NCBI GenBank assembly: GCA_024640305.1 | Contig: JAHEFG010000043.1 | Coordinates: forward strand, 310,001 to 374,000 | Source of the DNA: Gammaproteobacteria bacterium | GTDB taxonomy: Bacteria; Pseudomonadota; Gammaproteobacteria; Steroidobacterales; Woeseiaceae | Reading direction: 5' to 3' | Length of the DNA: 64,000 nucleotides | Made by a program: the position numbers and the translations under genes | Part shown: in pieces, positions 44,174 through 52,600 of the stretch | Numbering within the stretch: the stretch's first letter is position 1 | Layout: each line of letters begins with the position of its first letter | The notes under the pieces: model-generated | Told to the model about the DNA's origin: nothing | The model's input: only the letters and a program-made list of their open reading frames with translations | Database searches by the model: none

Positions 44174-44504
44174 AAAAATGAAAGACGCTGAAGATCGATT
44201 GCTTGAGTCGATGTTCCAATCGGAACCGATCGCAGACGACGGTTTCAGCCGTCAGATCGTGACAAGAATTCGCCGCCGCATGTGGTTGCGCCGTCTTGCT
44301 TTGCCGATTGCAATGTTTGTCGGTGGGGGTGTTGCCATCAAACCGCTGGCACAGCTTTCGGTGGCCGCGGCGAAGCTGTTGACTGTCATCCCGATGGATT
44401 TTCTCGAGATGTCGGTAACGTGGATTCCGCAGCCGCAGTACGTTGTATTGGGTGCAATGTTGCTTGTTGCCGCCATGCTCGGCGTGAGGATGCTCGAAGA
44501 GTAG
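44166..44504 (+). CDS. Small membrane protein, possible anti-sigma partner
   Basis: A 112-residue protein with a charged N-terminus (AEKMKDAEDRLLESMFQSEPIADDGFS), a basic RIRRRMWLRRLALPIAMFVGGGVAI membrane entry and a second helix near the C-terminus (VVLGAMLLVAAMLGVRML). Its ATG at 44166 overlaps the stop of the sigma gene, as is usual for anti-sigma factors. I see no Cys/His zinc motif. The role is inferred from position. Confidence 0.65.
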   Translation: MAEKMKDAEDRLLESMFQSEPIADDGFSRQIVTRIRRRMWLRRLALPIAMFVGGGVAIKPLAQLSVAAAKLLTVIPMDFLEMSVTWIPQPQYVVLGAMLLVAAMLGVRMLEE

Positions 44505-44560
44505 ACCGTCGCGTTTTTCATCGCATTGTCATGGGCGCAGCGCTCGGTTACATTGCGCCT

Positions 44561-44761
44561 ATGAGTCTTCGCGATCAAGTTGAATCACTTCTGCCGAACT
44601 GGGAACGTTGGTACCCAAGCCTGTTCGATGCTGCGAACGACCTGGGGCTGATCCGGGCAGAGATCTGCGATCCCAACTCTCTATTACTAACACGACGACA
44701 CGCGAAAGTTCGTCAGCGTGCCGAAGATGCGCACAGAGAAAAGTGGGGAGGCAAGGAGTAG
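44561..44761 (+). CDS. Small hypothetical protein
   Basis: A possible 66-residue gene beginning MSLRDQVESLLPNWERWYPSLF, rich in charged residues and ending HAKVRQRAEDAHREKWGG. The amino-acid make-up looks natural and it lies between two genes on the same strand, but no ribosome site or family is evident. An ATG at 44531 would add ten residues. Confidence 0.35.
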   Translation: MSLRDQVESLLPNWERWYPSLFDAANDLGLIRAEICDPNSLLLTRRHAKVRQRAEDAHREKWGGKE

Positions 44762-44784
44762 TAGCAACCGTCCTTACCCTGACC

Positions 44785-46059
44785 ATGACTCTTGATCTCG
44801 CAACTATTCGCTCGCAGTTTCCCGCTCTGGCAGCAACCGACGATGGCAGGCAGCGGTTTTATTTCGATAACCCGGCGGGTACCCAGGTTCCACAATCGGT
44901 TGCTGACAAAATATCGGACTGCCTGCTGTGGTCAAACGCAAACCTTGGCGGTTATTTCCAGACATCGCATTTAGCGGATAAAGTCGTTAGCGATGCGCGC
45001 GATGCGATGGTGGACTTTTTAAATGCGCCATCGGCGGACGAAATCATCTTCGGGCAAAACATGACAACGATGACGTTGCACTTGTCGCGCTCGATTGGCC
45101 GATACTTGAATGCCGGCGATGAAATCATCTTGTCGCAGATGTGTCACGACGCGAACGTTGAGCCGTGGGTTTTGCTGGCGCGAGATTTCGACCTTCAAAT
45201 TCGGTGGTTACCATTCGACGTTGAGGCGTTCGAATTCGATCTGGCAAAACTCGATAATTTGCTAACCAGCAAGACACGTCTTGTCTGTATTGGTGGTGCC
45301 AGCAACTTAACCGGTACGATAAACGACGTTAAGACAGTATGCTCCAAAGCCCGGCAAGCAGGCGCCTGGAGCTTTATCGATGCCGTGCAGTCGGTGCCAC
45401 ACGTATCGACCGATGTTCAGGCATTGGGCTGTGATTTCCTGGTTTGTTCGGCCTACAAGTTTTTCGGCCCGCATCAGGGAATATTGTGGGGGCGTCGCGA
45501 GGTGCTTGAAGCTCTTGAACCTTACAAGGTTCGTCCGGCATCGGACAAGATTCCGGGTTGCTTTGAGACCGGTACGCAAAGCCATGAAGGTATGGCAGGA
45601 GTCGCCGCAGCTGTGGATTATTTCGCGTGGATCGGCGAGACAATGGCGAGTGATTTTCATGCGGCGAATCGGCAATACGACGGGCGTTGCATGTATACGC
45701 ATGCCGCAATGGATTGCCTGTTCGCGTACGAAAAAGATCTTGCAGAGCGACTCATTTCCGGCCTGCAAAATATTCGCGGTGTAACCGTGCAGGGCGTTAC
45801 GGATCCGGATGCTATGCATCGCAGAGTGCCGACCGTGTCGTTTACGCATGACAGGCACTCTCCCGCAGATACCGCAAGAGCTCTTGGTGAGCGAAATATC
45901 TTTGTCTGGAACGGACACAACTACGCAATCGAGCCGGCGAAAGCACTGGGCATCCTTGATTCAGGCGGTGCCGTTCGGATAGGTCCGGTTCACTACAACA
46001 GCATCGAGGAAATCGATGTGCTGCTCAATGAGCTGGAAGAAATTCTCGCCCGAGGTTAG
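44785..46059 (+). CDS. Cysteine desulfurase-like class V aminotransferase
   Basis: A 424-residue fold-type I PLP enzyme. DAVQSVPHVSTDVQALGCDFLVCSAYKFFGPHQGILWG contains the PLP-binding Lys region, and FYFDNPAGTQVP and GASNLTGTI match the VC1184-type subgroup of cysteine desulfurase-like proteins. ATG at 44785 is chosen because similarity starts there; the frame extends 59 codons upstream over the small ORF. Activity is not proven for this subgroup and could be a different desulfurase or lyase. A hairpin follows the stop. Confidence 0.85.
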   Translation: MTLDLATIRSQFPALAATDDGRQRFYFDNPAGTQVPQSVADKISDCLLWSNANLGGYFQTSHLADKVVSDARDAMVDFLNAPSADEIIFGQNMTTMTLHLSRSIGRYLNAGDEIILSQMCHDANVEPWVLLARDFDLQIRWLPFDVEAFEFDLAKLDNLLTSKTRLVCIGGASNLTGTINDVKTVCSKARQAGAWSFIDAVQSVPHVSTDVQALGCDFLVCSAYKFFGPHQGILWGRREVLEALEPYKVRPASDKIPGCFETGTQSHEGMAGVAAAVDYFAWIGETMASDFHAANRQYDGRCMYTHAAMDCLFAYEKDLAERLISGLQNIRGVTVQGVTDPDAMHRRVPTVSFTHDRHSPADTARALGERNIFVWNGHNYAIEPAKALGILDSGGAVRIGPVHYNSIEEIDVLLNELEEILARG

Positions 46060-46082
46060 TTGTAACTACCAACGACTACGAA

Positions 46083-46108
46083 GAAGGGCTGCCCGAGGGC
46101 AGCCCTTC
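46083..46108. terminator. Shared hairpin between two convergent genes
   Basis: A perfect 12-bp stem (46083-46094 with 46097-46108) around two bases, lying between the cysteine desulfurase-like gene and the end of the 26-codon gene. It could terminate transcripts from both sides; the T-runs are short. Confidence 0.7.
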
Positions 46109-46133
46109 GTGAGATTCGTGCGGGAAAACCAGG

Positions 46134-46214
46134 TCAGCAAGGTACGGGAGGTTGCTCCACAATCCGTACAAGACCCAACGGTTTTCTCAACACCTTTGAA
46201 TTCTCACTAGACAT
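46134..46214 (-). CDS. 26-residue orphan peptide gene with near-ideal Shine-Dalgarno
   Basis: A small gene of 26 codons. ATG at 46214 is preceded, with six bases between, by a GGAGG inside a 12-base stretch (46217-46228) almost fully complementary to the 16S rRNA 3' end. The peptide begins MSSENSKVLRKPLGL, continues with RIVEQ and ends PPVPC, with a single C-terminal Cys. A TTGGTA (46272-46277) and CATACT (46249-46254) pair with 17-base spacing and a hairpin after the stop form a complete transcription unit. It overlaps no other gene. No family recognised; a modified-peptide precursor, signal or regulatory peptide are possible. Confidence 0.55.
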   Translation of the reverse strand: MSSENSKVLRKPLGLVRIVEQPPVPC

Positions 46215-46248
46215 GAATCACCTCCTTTCAGATTGTTTGCCCATGGCG

Positions 46249-46277
46249 AGTATGTCTCGTAAGCCCTTAAATACCAA
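46249..46277 (-). promoter_or_regulatory. Promoter of the 26-codon gene
   Basis: On the minus strand TTGGTA (46277-46272) and CATACT (46254-46249) are 17 bases apart. Transcription would start near 46242, leaving a leader of about 28 bases that includes the strong ribosome site. Confidence 0.4.
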
Positions 46278-46390
46278 GTAAAAGTTGCTGAAAAAAACTG
46301 ACATAAACATCTCGCTTTCTGTGCGTTATCATATCCGGCTCAAAGTCTATTTCCCGTCGAAACAATTCCAACAACAGTCGAGAATCAATC

Positions 46391-47740
46391 ATGAACGATA
46401 TCGACCGAGAAAATAGCCCGGTGCCCGTCAGTGGTAACGGACTTGGTCCGATAACAAGCAACGAACGATTCATTAGCGTTGACGTTCTGCGTGGCGTTGC
46501 GGTGCTAGGCATCCTTGTTATGAATATTTACGCTTTCGCTATGCCGTTCGTGGCGTATAGCAACCCGCTGGCGCTCGGCGGTACCGAGCCGCACAACCTG
46601 GGCACCTGGTTTTTTACGCACATACTTTTTGATCAAAAATTTCTCAGTATATTTGCGATGCTGTTTGGCGCAGGGCTCGTGGTTATGTCGACACGTGCTG
46701 AGTCGCGGGGTGCCCGATTCGGCCGCATATACTATCGACGTCAGTTCTGGCTATTGCTTATCGGTGCCATTCACGGCTACTTCATCTGGGTGGGCGATAT
46801 TCTGTTCCTGTACGCGGCTATTGGCATGCTGGTTTACCTGTTTCGAAATCGCAGACCCAGGACGCTGATAATCGTGGCTGTGCTGATTTTGCCCATCGCG
46901 CTCTTGTTGGGTTACGGCAATGCGAAAATGGTGGATGCCATGATCGTGGAAGTGGCGGGAATTGAAGAGCTACAGGCTTCAGGTACTGAGCTGGACGATG
47001 AACAGAAAAAGAAGCTCGAAGACTGGGAAGAATCGCGGCCATTCATGGCGCCGACCGATGCAGACATGCAGGCTGACCTTGACGTGTATCGCGGCAGCTA
47101 CATGGAAATCGTTGAACATCGGGCACCAATCGTCCTGATGATGCAGGTTTTTGTGACTCTGTTCTTCGGCATTTGGCGGGTTGGCGCGCTCATGATGATA
47201 GGCATGGCGATGATGAAACTTGGCGTATTCTCGGGTGAGCGATCTGTGAGTTTCTACCGAAGGATGATGCTTGCAGGTTACCTTATCGGGCTGCCTCTGA
47301 TGGCTTTCAGCGCCAGCGATTTGTATGCGCACCAATTTGACCCGCTCTATGTAATGCGCGTCGGGGGCCTCGCCAACTATTGGGGCAGCGTGATCGTCGC
47401 TTTCGGTCACATCGGGCTGGTCATGCTAATTGTGAAGACAGGGTCGTTGCAAAAACTAATGGCGCGATTCGCGGCAGTTGGCCGCATGGCGCTGACCAAT
47501 TACCTGATGCATTCGGTTATCCTGACGACAGTATTTTATGGTTACGGCTTCGGCCTCTATGGTTCGATTCCGCGTTTCTGGCAGATGGGATTTGTTATCG
47601 CAGTTATCAGCCTGCAACTGACGCTCAGCCCGTGGTGGCTAAGCCGGTATCGCTTCGGCCCTGTTGAGTGGCTGTGGCGCTCACTGACCTACTGGAAACG
47701 ACAGCCGTTTCGCCAGCAGGAATCCGTCGCCACCCGGTGA
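46391..47740 (+). CDS. DUF418 membrane protein
   Basis: A 449-residue integral membrane protein of the YeiB/DUF418 group. The N-terminus RFISVDVLRGVAVLGILVMNI is the acyltransferase-like first helix; the C-terminal RMALTNYLMHSVILTTVFYG and QLTLSPWWLSRYRFGPVEWLWRSLTY are the family signatures. About nine to ten hydrophobic stretches are visible, with one acidic cytosolic loop (DDEQKKKLEDWEESR). Function is not known to me. It is followed by a TerB gene 88 bases downstream. Confidence 0.9.
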   Translation: MNDIDRENSPVPVSGNGLGPITSNERFISVDVLRGVAVLGILVMNIYAFAMPFVAYSNPLALGGTEPHNLGTWFFTHILFDQKFLSIFAMLFGAGLVVMSTRAESRGARFGRIYYRRQFWLLLIGAIHGYFIWVGDILFLYAAIGMLVYLFRNRRPRTLIIVAVLILPIALLLGYGNAKMVDAMIVEVAGIEELQASGTELDDEQKKKLEDWEESRPFMAPTDADMQADLDVYRGSYMEIVEHRAPIVLMMQVFVTLFFGIWRVGALMMIGMAMMKLGVFSGERSVSFYRRMMLAGYLIGLPLMAFSASDLYAHQFDPLYVMRVGGLANYWGSVIVAFGHIGLVMLIVKTGSLQKLMARFAAVGRMALTNYLMHSVILTTVFYGYGFGLYGSIPRFWQMGFVIAVISLQLTLSPWWLSRYRFGPVEWLWRSLTYWKRQPFRQQESVATR

Positions 47741-47828
47741 TTCTTGCCGCGCATGGCGTGTATACTCCGGGACTTACCTTTATAGCGGCAACCGCATTGA
47801 AATAACGAAAACGAAAAGAGAGACAACA

Positions 47829-48275
47829 ATGGCAATTGCAGATCTGAAGAGTGTATTGAAGATTTTTTCCGGCTCAGACATTGGGGAAGAAGAACGGAGC
47901 GAACTGTTCAAAGAGGTATTGCTGATGACCCTGGCCCGGGCAGCGGATGCCGATATCAACATTCAGAAGGTCGAAGTTGAGAGGATCCGGGCGATCCTTA
48001 AGGAACACACTGGCGTGGATTTCAGTTCAGGTGACATTCGTGTTGCGGCACGGGCGGAACTTTACGCGGAGGCCACACTGCGCAAGTACCTGGCTAGCGT
48101 CCGAGGCAAAATGGCGGATACTGATCGAGTTCACACGATTCAGGCATTAGCCGATGTGTTTCGCAGTGACAAGGTTGTCAGCGTACTGGAGATCGACTTT
48201 TTTAATGGGGTTGCCGAGGCTCTGAAGGCAACACCGGCTGAGATTGCGGGTCTTGCGGCCGGGGATGTCGACTGA
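47829..48275 (+). CDS. TerB family tellurite resistance-like protein
   Basis: A 148-residue all-helical protein with the TerB-like pattern LLMTLARAADADINIQKVEVERIRAIL, in which acidic residues may bind metal. TerB proteins occur in tellurite-resistance and stress systems; no other ter gene is present. A TATACT-like -10 box is seen at about 47760. The 3' end overlaps the convergent EamA gene by 74 bases. Confidence 0.85.
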   Translation: MAIADLKSVLKIFSGSDIGEEERSELFKEVLLMTLARAADADINIQKVEVERIRAILKEHTGVDFSSGDIRVAARAELYAEATLRKYLASVRGKMADTDRVHTIQALADVFRSDKVVSVLEIDFFNGVAEALKATPAEIAGLAAGDVD

Positions 48276-49161
48276 AGCCCGCTGAAATCGCAGCCCCGAT
48301 TTCGCGGTAAACAACAAACAGGCCTGAGGCGATAATTACCAGCGCACCGGTGACAACCCACCGGTCCGGCACCTCATTCCATATCAGGTAGCCTGCAATT
48401 GCGCCTCCTACTAATGCTGTGTACTCGAACGGTGCGAGCATTGCCGGTGATGCTCGCCGGTAGCCGCCGATAATGCCTATCCATGCAATCACCGAGCAGC
48501 TGCCAGCGAGCAGGAACAACAGCCAGCCATAGACATCAGGTGCCTGCCACCTGGTCTGGCTGAGTTTCAGCATTGCTACTAACAAAGGGCCCGCGATCAC
48601 GTAGACAGACAAAGCATAGCTACTTTCGGTAGTCCCTAACTTTCGCGACGTAATAGCAAGGCACGCGTAGCAAAAGGCCGCAAACAAAACGGTGACAGAT
48701 GCGAAAGATATTTCGCCACTGCCGCCAGGACGCAGAATAATCAGCACGCCGAGAAAACCGACGACCACCGCTGTCCATCGCCGCCAACCAACATGCTCCC
48801 CGAGTAACGGTACAGACAATGCGGTCACTATTAGAGGCGCGGTAAAACCCAGCGTCAGTGCATCCACAAGCGGCATGCGCGCCAATCCATAGAAGAACCC
48901 AAACATTGCACCGGTCGCGAGCAGTGTTCGCAGCAGGTGCCAGGGCCATTTGTTTGTGAACAGAGATTTCAAACCGCCAAACTGGCGGGCGAACAAAACG
49001 AATATTGCCAATCCGATCACGCTACGCAGGAAGACAAACTGCTCAAGCGAATACGTCGAGAGCAGAGCCTTTGCGCTCAGGTCCAGCCCGAGTCCGCCAG
49101 CAACACCAAATAGCAAATAGCCGATTGCGCTCGCACTCGAATGCTCGCTACTACGATTCAT
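48202..49161 (-). CDS. EamA/DMT family transporter
   Basis: A 319-residue membrane protein with about ten helices and two EamA repeats (SVIGLAIFVLFARQFGG...LGFTAPLIVTALSVPLLGEHVGWRRW and SPAMLAPFEYTALVGGAIAGYLIWNEVP). Members export or import small metabolites; the substrate is unclear. ATG at 49161 is chosen as the 23 upstream codons lack similarity. The last 30 residues (RHPRPQDPQSQPVLP) have no family match and coincide with the TerB overlap, so the end may be an extension. Confidence 0.87.
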   Translation of the reverse strand: MNRSSEHSSASAIGYLLFGVAGGLGLDLSAKALLSTYSLEQFVFLRSVIGLAIFVLFARQFGGLKSLFTNKWPWHLLRTLLATGAMFGFFYGLARMPLVDALTLGFTAPLIVTALSVPLLGEHVGWRRWTAVVVGFLGVLIILRPGGSGEISFASVTVLFAAFCYACLAITSRKLGTTESSYALSVYVIAGPLLVAMLKLSQTRWQAPDVYGWLLFLLAGSCSVIAWIGIIGGYRRASPAMLAPFEYTALVGGAIAGYLIWNEVPDRWVVTGALVIIASGLFVVYREIGAAISAGFSRHPRPQDPQSQPVLPSEPRQPH

Positions 49162-49295
49162 AGAGAACTGACTACAGAAACTTAACGACAGCTGAACATC
49201 ATCGCATGGCTTACGGACGGCACCTAGCAATTCAGCTTCGATTCATGATGCCGGGCATTTAATAGAAGTCACACTGCAAAGGTGAGGACGGAAAC

Positions 49296-50093
49296 ATGGA
49301 AACGTGCACAAGGACATCGAGAAATCTACGCTGGACAATAGTCGGTATATCTCTCGCCGTGCTGATGGTTGGCTCCGGGCTTGCTTTGGCCCAATCTTCG
49401 GAGGGTGAGAAACGGCTATCGGTAACGACGCAGAGCACGCGGGCGCAACGTGATGCCGGGCTTCCAGGGATCGTCTCGGAAGACGAATTTACAGAATTGG
49501 AAACAGGCGAACCGCGGCAGTCAGGCAAGCGGGTGTCGGTGCATTCGAAGGCAGGTACCAGCGCTCTGAGCACTGCGAGTGCCGATTTTTGGTTCTATAC
49601 AGCCGACGTCGTCCTGTTCGGTGATCATGACGGGGACGGTTACTTTCAGGGGATAGATTTGCTGTTCGACGCCGACACATACTTCTCGAGTGTCGACGTA
49701 TACGCAGTTGTCTACCTTAGCTACGAGGGCGGATCCTGGAACGAATACGCGGTAACCGAAAACTTCACGATTTTTGGCGCATCAAGCGATGATGACTATG
49801 TCCTGGTAACCGAGTTGGTTGAAGGTTATCCGAGCGGCAGCTACGACATACTGATCGAACTGTTCGATGCGTATAACGACGCTTATCTGGCTTACCTGGG
49901 ACCTGATGACACATCCGAACTTGCGTTCCTGCCACTCGAAGACTCTTACAGAGATGCGCCAATCGTGCCGGACATAATCATTGTCGAAGAACACGGTGGT
50001 GGTTCGCTGGGCTGGTTGGCGATATTCGGGCTTGGCATCGCAACGATCGGCCGACGATTATCGACAGTACTGCGCAAGAAACGGGCTAAGTAA
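49296..50093 (+). CDS. Choice-of-anchor H family surface protein with GlyGly-CTERM-like tail
   Basis: A 265-residue exported protein. It has an N-terminal signal (WTIVGISLAVLMVGSGLALAQ), an aromatic/acidic beta-rich body with the WFYTADVVLFGDHDGDGYF and FDADTYFSSVDVYA pattern known from choice-of-anchor H proteins, and a tail GGGSLGWLAIFGLGIATIGRR followed by basic residues. This tail fits the GlyGly-CTERM class that is cleaved by a rhombosortase. It has a GGTGAGGA ribosome site. It overlaps the convergent FAD oxidase by 36 bases. No rhombosortase is seen nearby. Confidence 0.78.
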   Translation: METCTRTSRNLRWTIVGISLAVLMVGSGLALAQSSEGEKRLSVTTQSTRAQRDAGLPGIVSEDEFTELETGEPRQSGKRVSVHSKAGTSALSTASADFWFYTADVVLFGDHDGDGYFQGIDLLFDADTYFSSVDVYAVVYLSYEGGSWNEYAVTENFTIFGASSDDDYVLVTELVEGYPSGSYDILIELFDAYNDAYLAYLGPDDTSELAFLPLEDSYRDAPIVPDIIIVEEHGGGSLGWLAIFGLGIATIGRRLSTVLRKKRAK

Positions 50094-51416
50094 GCGGTTT
50101 TCGGGGTCGAGTTGCTGCCGCATGCGGCGGAAGAAATCGAGGCGATTGGTGTAGGTTTGCTGCGCATGCGTGGCACGAGCGGCACGGGACTGGCTGATAA
50201 TTGGAGTTCCGGCCCATTGCTCAGCAAATTCTGCAAGGTCAATGACGAAATCATCCCAGCCGCGAATTTGGGTCGAAGCTGTTGTCAACGCAATCATGGG
50301 TTCATCGTATGACGGCGATAGCAGCGCCGAAGCATCCTGACAAAGGCGGTAACCGACCGCCGGTAAATCGCAACGGTAGTTTGTCGCTGCAAGTGTCGTT
50401 GCGCAGAAGTCCCGGTAGGCCTTGACGATCATTGAGAAGTTCGCGGCAGGAAAACACCAGGTCGAATAGTTGCAACCGCGTGCCCCGGCATTCCGGTGGT
50501 GATTCGATTGCGAAGCGGCATTGGATCCGTTGTTGACGAGTCTGGAGTTAACCAGCCCTTGTGTTGCTTCACTGATGCTGTCGATCAGTCGGTAGCGCAC
50601 CGTCGGAATGGGAACGATGCGATTGAGAGATTTGAAAACGTGCGGCAGGACAGTGCTTTCCCCCCAGTCTTTGAGTTTCCAGGGTGCTCTGTACGCATTG
50701 CCCGGCTCCGAATCGTAACGTCGCAAATCCAGATATACGCGATCACGGTATGGCATGAGGTAAAACTTGAGACCGATCTCACCGTTCGCAAGAGCATCGA
50801 CTACTGTCGAGAACTTATCAATCGTGACACGCCGGTGACTGGCCGAAAACGTGCGAATGGGCCGCACCCTGATTGTTGCTTCGCAAATGATTCCCAGTGC
50901 TCCGAAACTCATGCGAAACGCACTCAGCAGGTTTTCTTGTCGCGCCTCGATCTTCATGAGTCGGCCATCCGGCATAACGACTTTCATAGCGACAACGTGG
51001 CTGGAGAAGTAGCCGCCGTTATTACCGATGCAGGGCCCAAAGCACGGTGCAGCGATTGCACCACCCACTGTGCGGCCCTGCAGATCATAGCTGCCGATGA
51101 GTTCCAGCCCGTGCTCGGCAAGCGCTATGACGAGAACTTCCAGGCGCACACCGGCCTGGGCAGTAACAGTGTGGTTGTAGCTGTCGATATTGACGATTGT
51201 GTCTAAACCGGAGGTCTTGATATTCGTCCCGGTTTCACTGCTGTTACAGTCAGTCGCGGCCGTGCCCGCTCCCTGCGGACGGATCGGTAACGCTATAAAA
51301 GCATCCGCTTCGAGCAAGCGGTAAAGCTCATTGAGGTTCGCGGGTGTGCGCTCGACGGGCCCAGTCGGTTTTTGTCTTTGAAATCGCCCGGTCTTTCTCA
51401 AGCTTGTCGCTTGCAT
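50058..51416 (-). CDS. FAD-linked oxidase of the sugar-lactone oxidase family, riboswitch controlled
   Basis: A 452-residue protein. The N-terminal PCMH FAD-binding domain is seen as IALPIRPQGAGTAATDCN, TVTAQAGVRLEVLVIALAEHGLEL and TVGGAIAAPCFGPCIGNNGGYFSSHVVAMKVV; the C-terminus QLDPENRLLSPF matches the family end. It resembles D-arabinono-1,4-lactone or L-gulonolactone oxidases that use a covalent FAD His; I do not see that His clearly. The leader carries a c-di-GMP-I riboswitch, so expression likely follows c-di-GMP. The substrate is not determinable. Confidence 0.85.
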   Translation of the reverse strand: MQATSLRKTGRFQRQKPTGPVERTPANLNELYRLLEADAFIALPIRPQGAGTAATDCNSSETGTNIKTSGLDTIVNIDSYNHTVTAQAGVRLEVLVIALAEHGLELIGSYDLQGRTVGGAIAAPCFGPCIGNNGGYFSSHVVAMKVVMPDGRLMKIEARQENLLSAFRMSFGALGIICEATIRVRPIRTFSASHRRVTIDKFSTVVDALANGEIGLKFYLMPYRDRVYLDLRRYDSEPGNAYRAPWKLKDWGESTVLPHVFKSLNRIVPIPTVRYRLIDSISEATQGLVNSRLVNNGSNAASQSNHHRNAGARGCNYSTWCFPAANFSMIVKAYRDFCATTLAATNYRCDLPAVGYRLCQDASALLSPSYDEPMIALTTASTQIRGWDDFVIDLAEFAEQWAGTPIISQSRAARATHAQQTYTNRLDFFRRMRQQLDPENRLLSPFLAQYCR

Positions 51417-51497
51417 CCATGCTCTCCGGCAAAAAAAATCCCGAAAATGTCAAAGACACAGCAGCGAGTTATTCATCACCAGAGCAGTAATGAGCAG

Positions 51498-51590
51498 ATC
51501 GTGTCGGTAACCCCGCTGCCCTAGGACGAACCCTTAGACCGGAAGTTTTGCGACCCCGCCTTTCGACAGGTGTGCCTTTGTCATACGAAC
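51498..51590 (-). ncRNA. Cyclic-di-GMP-I (GEMM-I) riboswitch
   Basis: Read on the minus strand the leader has, in order, ACAAAGGCACACC, a GAAA tetraloop at 51564-51567, GGGTCGCAAAACTTCCGG with the CTAAG tetraloop-receptor, and AGCGGGGTTACCGA. These are the conserved cores of the GEMM-I aptamer (GCAAA-type G, receptor and the AGCGGGGUUACCGA segment), and a P1 pairing of TCGT (51588-51585) with ACGA (51502-51499) closes it. It lies 84 bases before the FAD oxidase. The expression platform is unclear: eight T near 51430-51440 follow only a short stem. Confidence 0.9.
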
Positions 51591-51595
51591 AACCA

Positions 51596-51624
51596 ATGTT
51601 GCACACCGCGGCAAGTACTGTCAA
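51596..51624 (-). promoter_or_regulatory. Promoter of the riboswitch-oxidase transcript
   Basis: TTGACA (51624-51619) and CAACAT (51601-51596) are 17 bases apart on the minus strand. Initiation about seven bases later puts the RNA 5' end at the first base of the aptamer, which supports both calls. Confidence 0.6.
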
Positions 51625-51742
51625 CGTGAGGTCTTGATTAACATTGATATTGTTAAATCGGCGTCCGGATCTGGTCAAATAGTCCGACTGGCGTGACGAT
51701 TTTCATTGGATAGAATGGCCCGTGGTCATTTTGGAGACTTGA

Positions 51743-52597
51743 ATGAAGTGGCGTGACGGAAGGCGCAGCAGCAATATTGAAGACAGGCGCGGTATGCGCC
51801 CGCGGGGCGGTTTGGTCGGTGGTGGGATAGGTTCGATCCTGATCATTATCGCCGCACTGTATTTTGGTGTGGACCCAAGCTTCCTGATCGAAGGCATGCA
51901 GTCGTCGAATGTTTCCACGTCCGGAACACAGCCGACAGCCGACGATCTGCGTAATGATCCGCTCGCAGACATGATTGCCGTGGTTATTGCCGATACCGAA
52001 GATGTTTGGGGAGAGCTGTTTGCGAATCAGGGGCGTCGCTATGAGCAGCCCACGCTGGTTTTGTTTACAGGATCCACTCGTTCCGCGTGCGGCCTGGGTC
52101 AGGCAGCGATGGGTCCGTTCTATTGTCCCGCTGACAGGAAAGCCTACATCGATCTGGGTTTTTACGATGAGATGCGCACACGCTTCCAGGCTCCGGGCGA
52201 TTTTGCCCAGGCGTATGTCATCGCCCACGAAATCGGACACCATGTGCAGAACCTGCTCGGTGTCTCCGGCAAGGTGCGTCAGATGCAGGCTCAGGCAGGC
52301 AAAGCGGAGGCAAACCAGCTTTCGGTTCGCCTTGAGTTGCAGGCCGACTGCCTGGCGGGTGTATGGGCTAATCGGGCAGATAAGGCCCGTGGGATACTTG
52401 AGTCCGGCGATATCGAAGAAGCGCTGAACGCGGCGAGCGCGATCGGCGATGATCGACTGCAGAAACAAACACGCGGCACTGTCGTACCTGAATCGTTCAC
52501 CCATGGCACGTCCACGCAACGACAGCACTGGTTTCGAACAGGGCTGCAAAGCGGCGACCCGGACAGTTGCGATACGTTCAATGCAGCGAGTTTGTAA
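51743..52597 (+). CDS. ypfJ: YpfJ-type neutral zinc metallopeptidase
   Basis: A 284-residue protein. The N-terminus is basic with a membrane helix (GGIGSILIIIAALYFGV), then a domain with HEIGHHVQNLLG (zinc motif) and the LELQADCLAGVWAN helix, which supplies the third ligand. The YpfJ family has no well-defined physiological role. No upstream gene shares its strand; the 152 bases before it contain no promoter I can identify with confidence. Confidence 0.9.
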   Translation: MKWRDGRRSSNIEDRRGMRPRGGLVGGGIGSILIIIAALYFGVDPSFLIEGMQSSNVSTSGTQPTADDLRNDPLADMIAVVIADTEDVWGELFANQGRRYEQPTLVLFTGSTRSACGLGQAAMGPFYCPADRKAYIDLGFYDEMRTRFQAPGDFAQAYVIAHEIGHHVQNLLGVSGKVRQMQAQAGKAEANQLSVRLELQADCLAGVWANRADKARGILESGDIEEALNAASAIGDDRLQKQTRGTVVPESFTHGTSTQRQHWFRTGLQSGDPDSCDTFNAASL

Positions 52598-52600
52598 GGC

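Noticed and set aside
51469-51678. 69-codon minus-strand frame
   Set aside because: It covers the riboswitch and its promoter, so it is not a gene.
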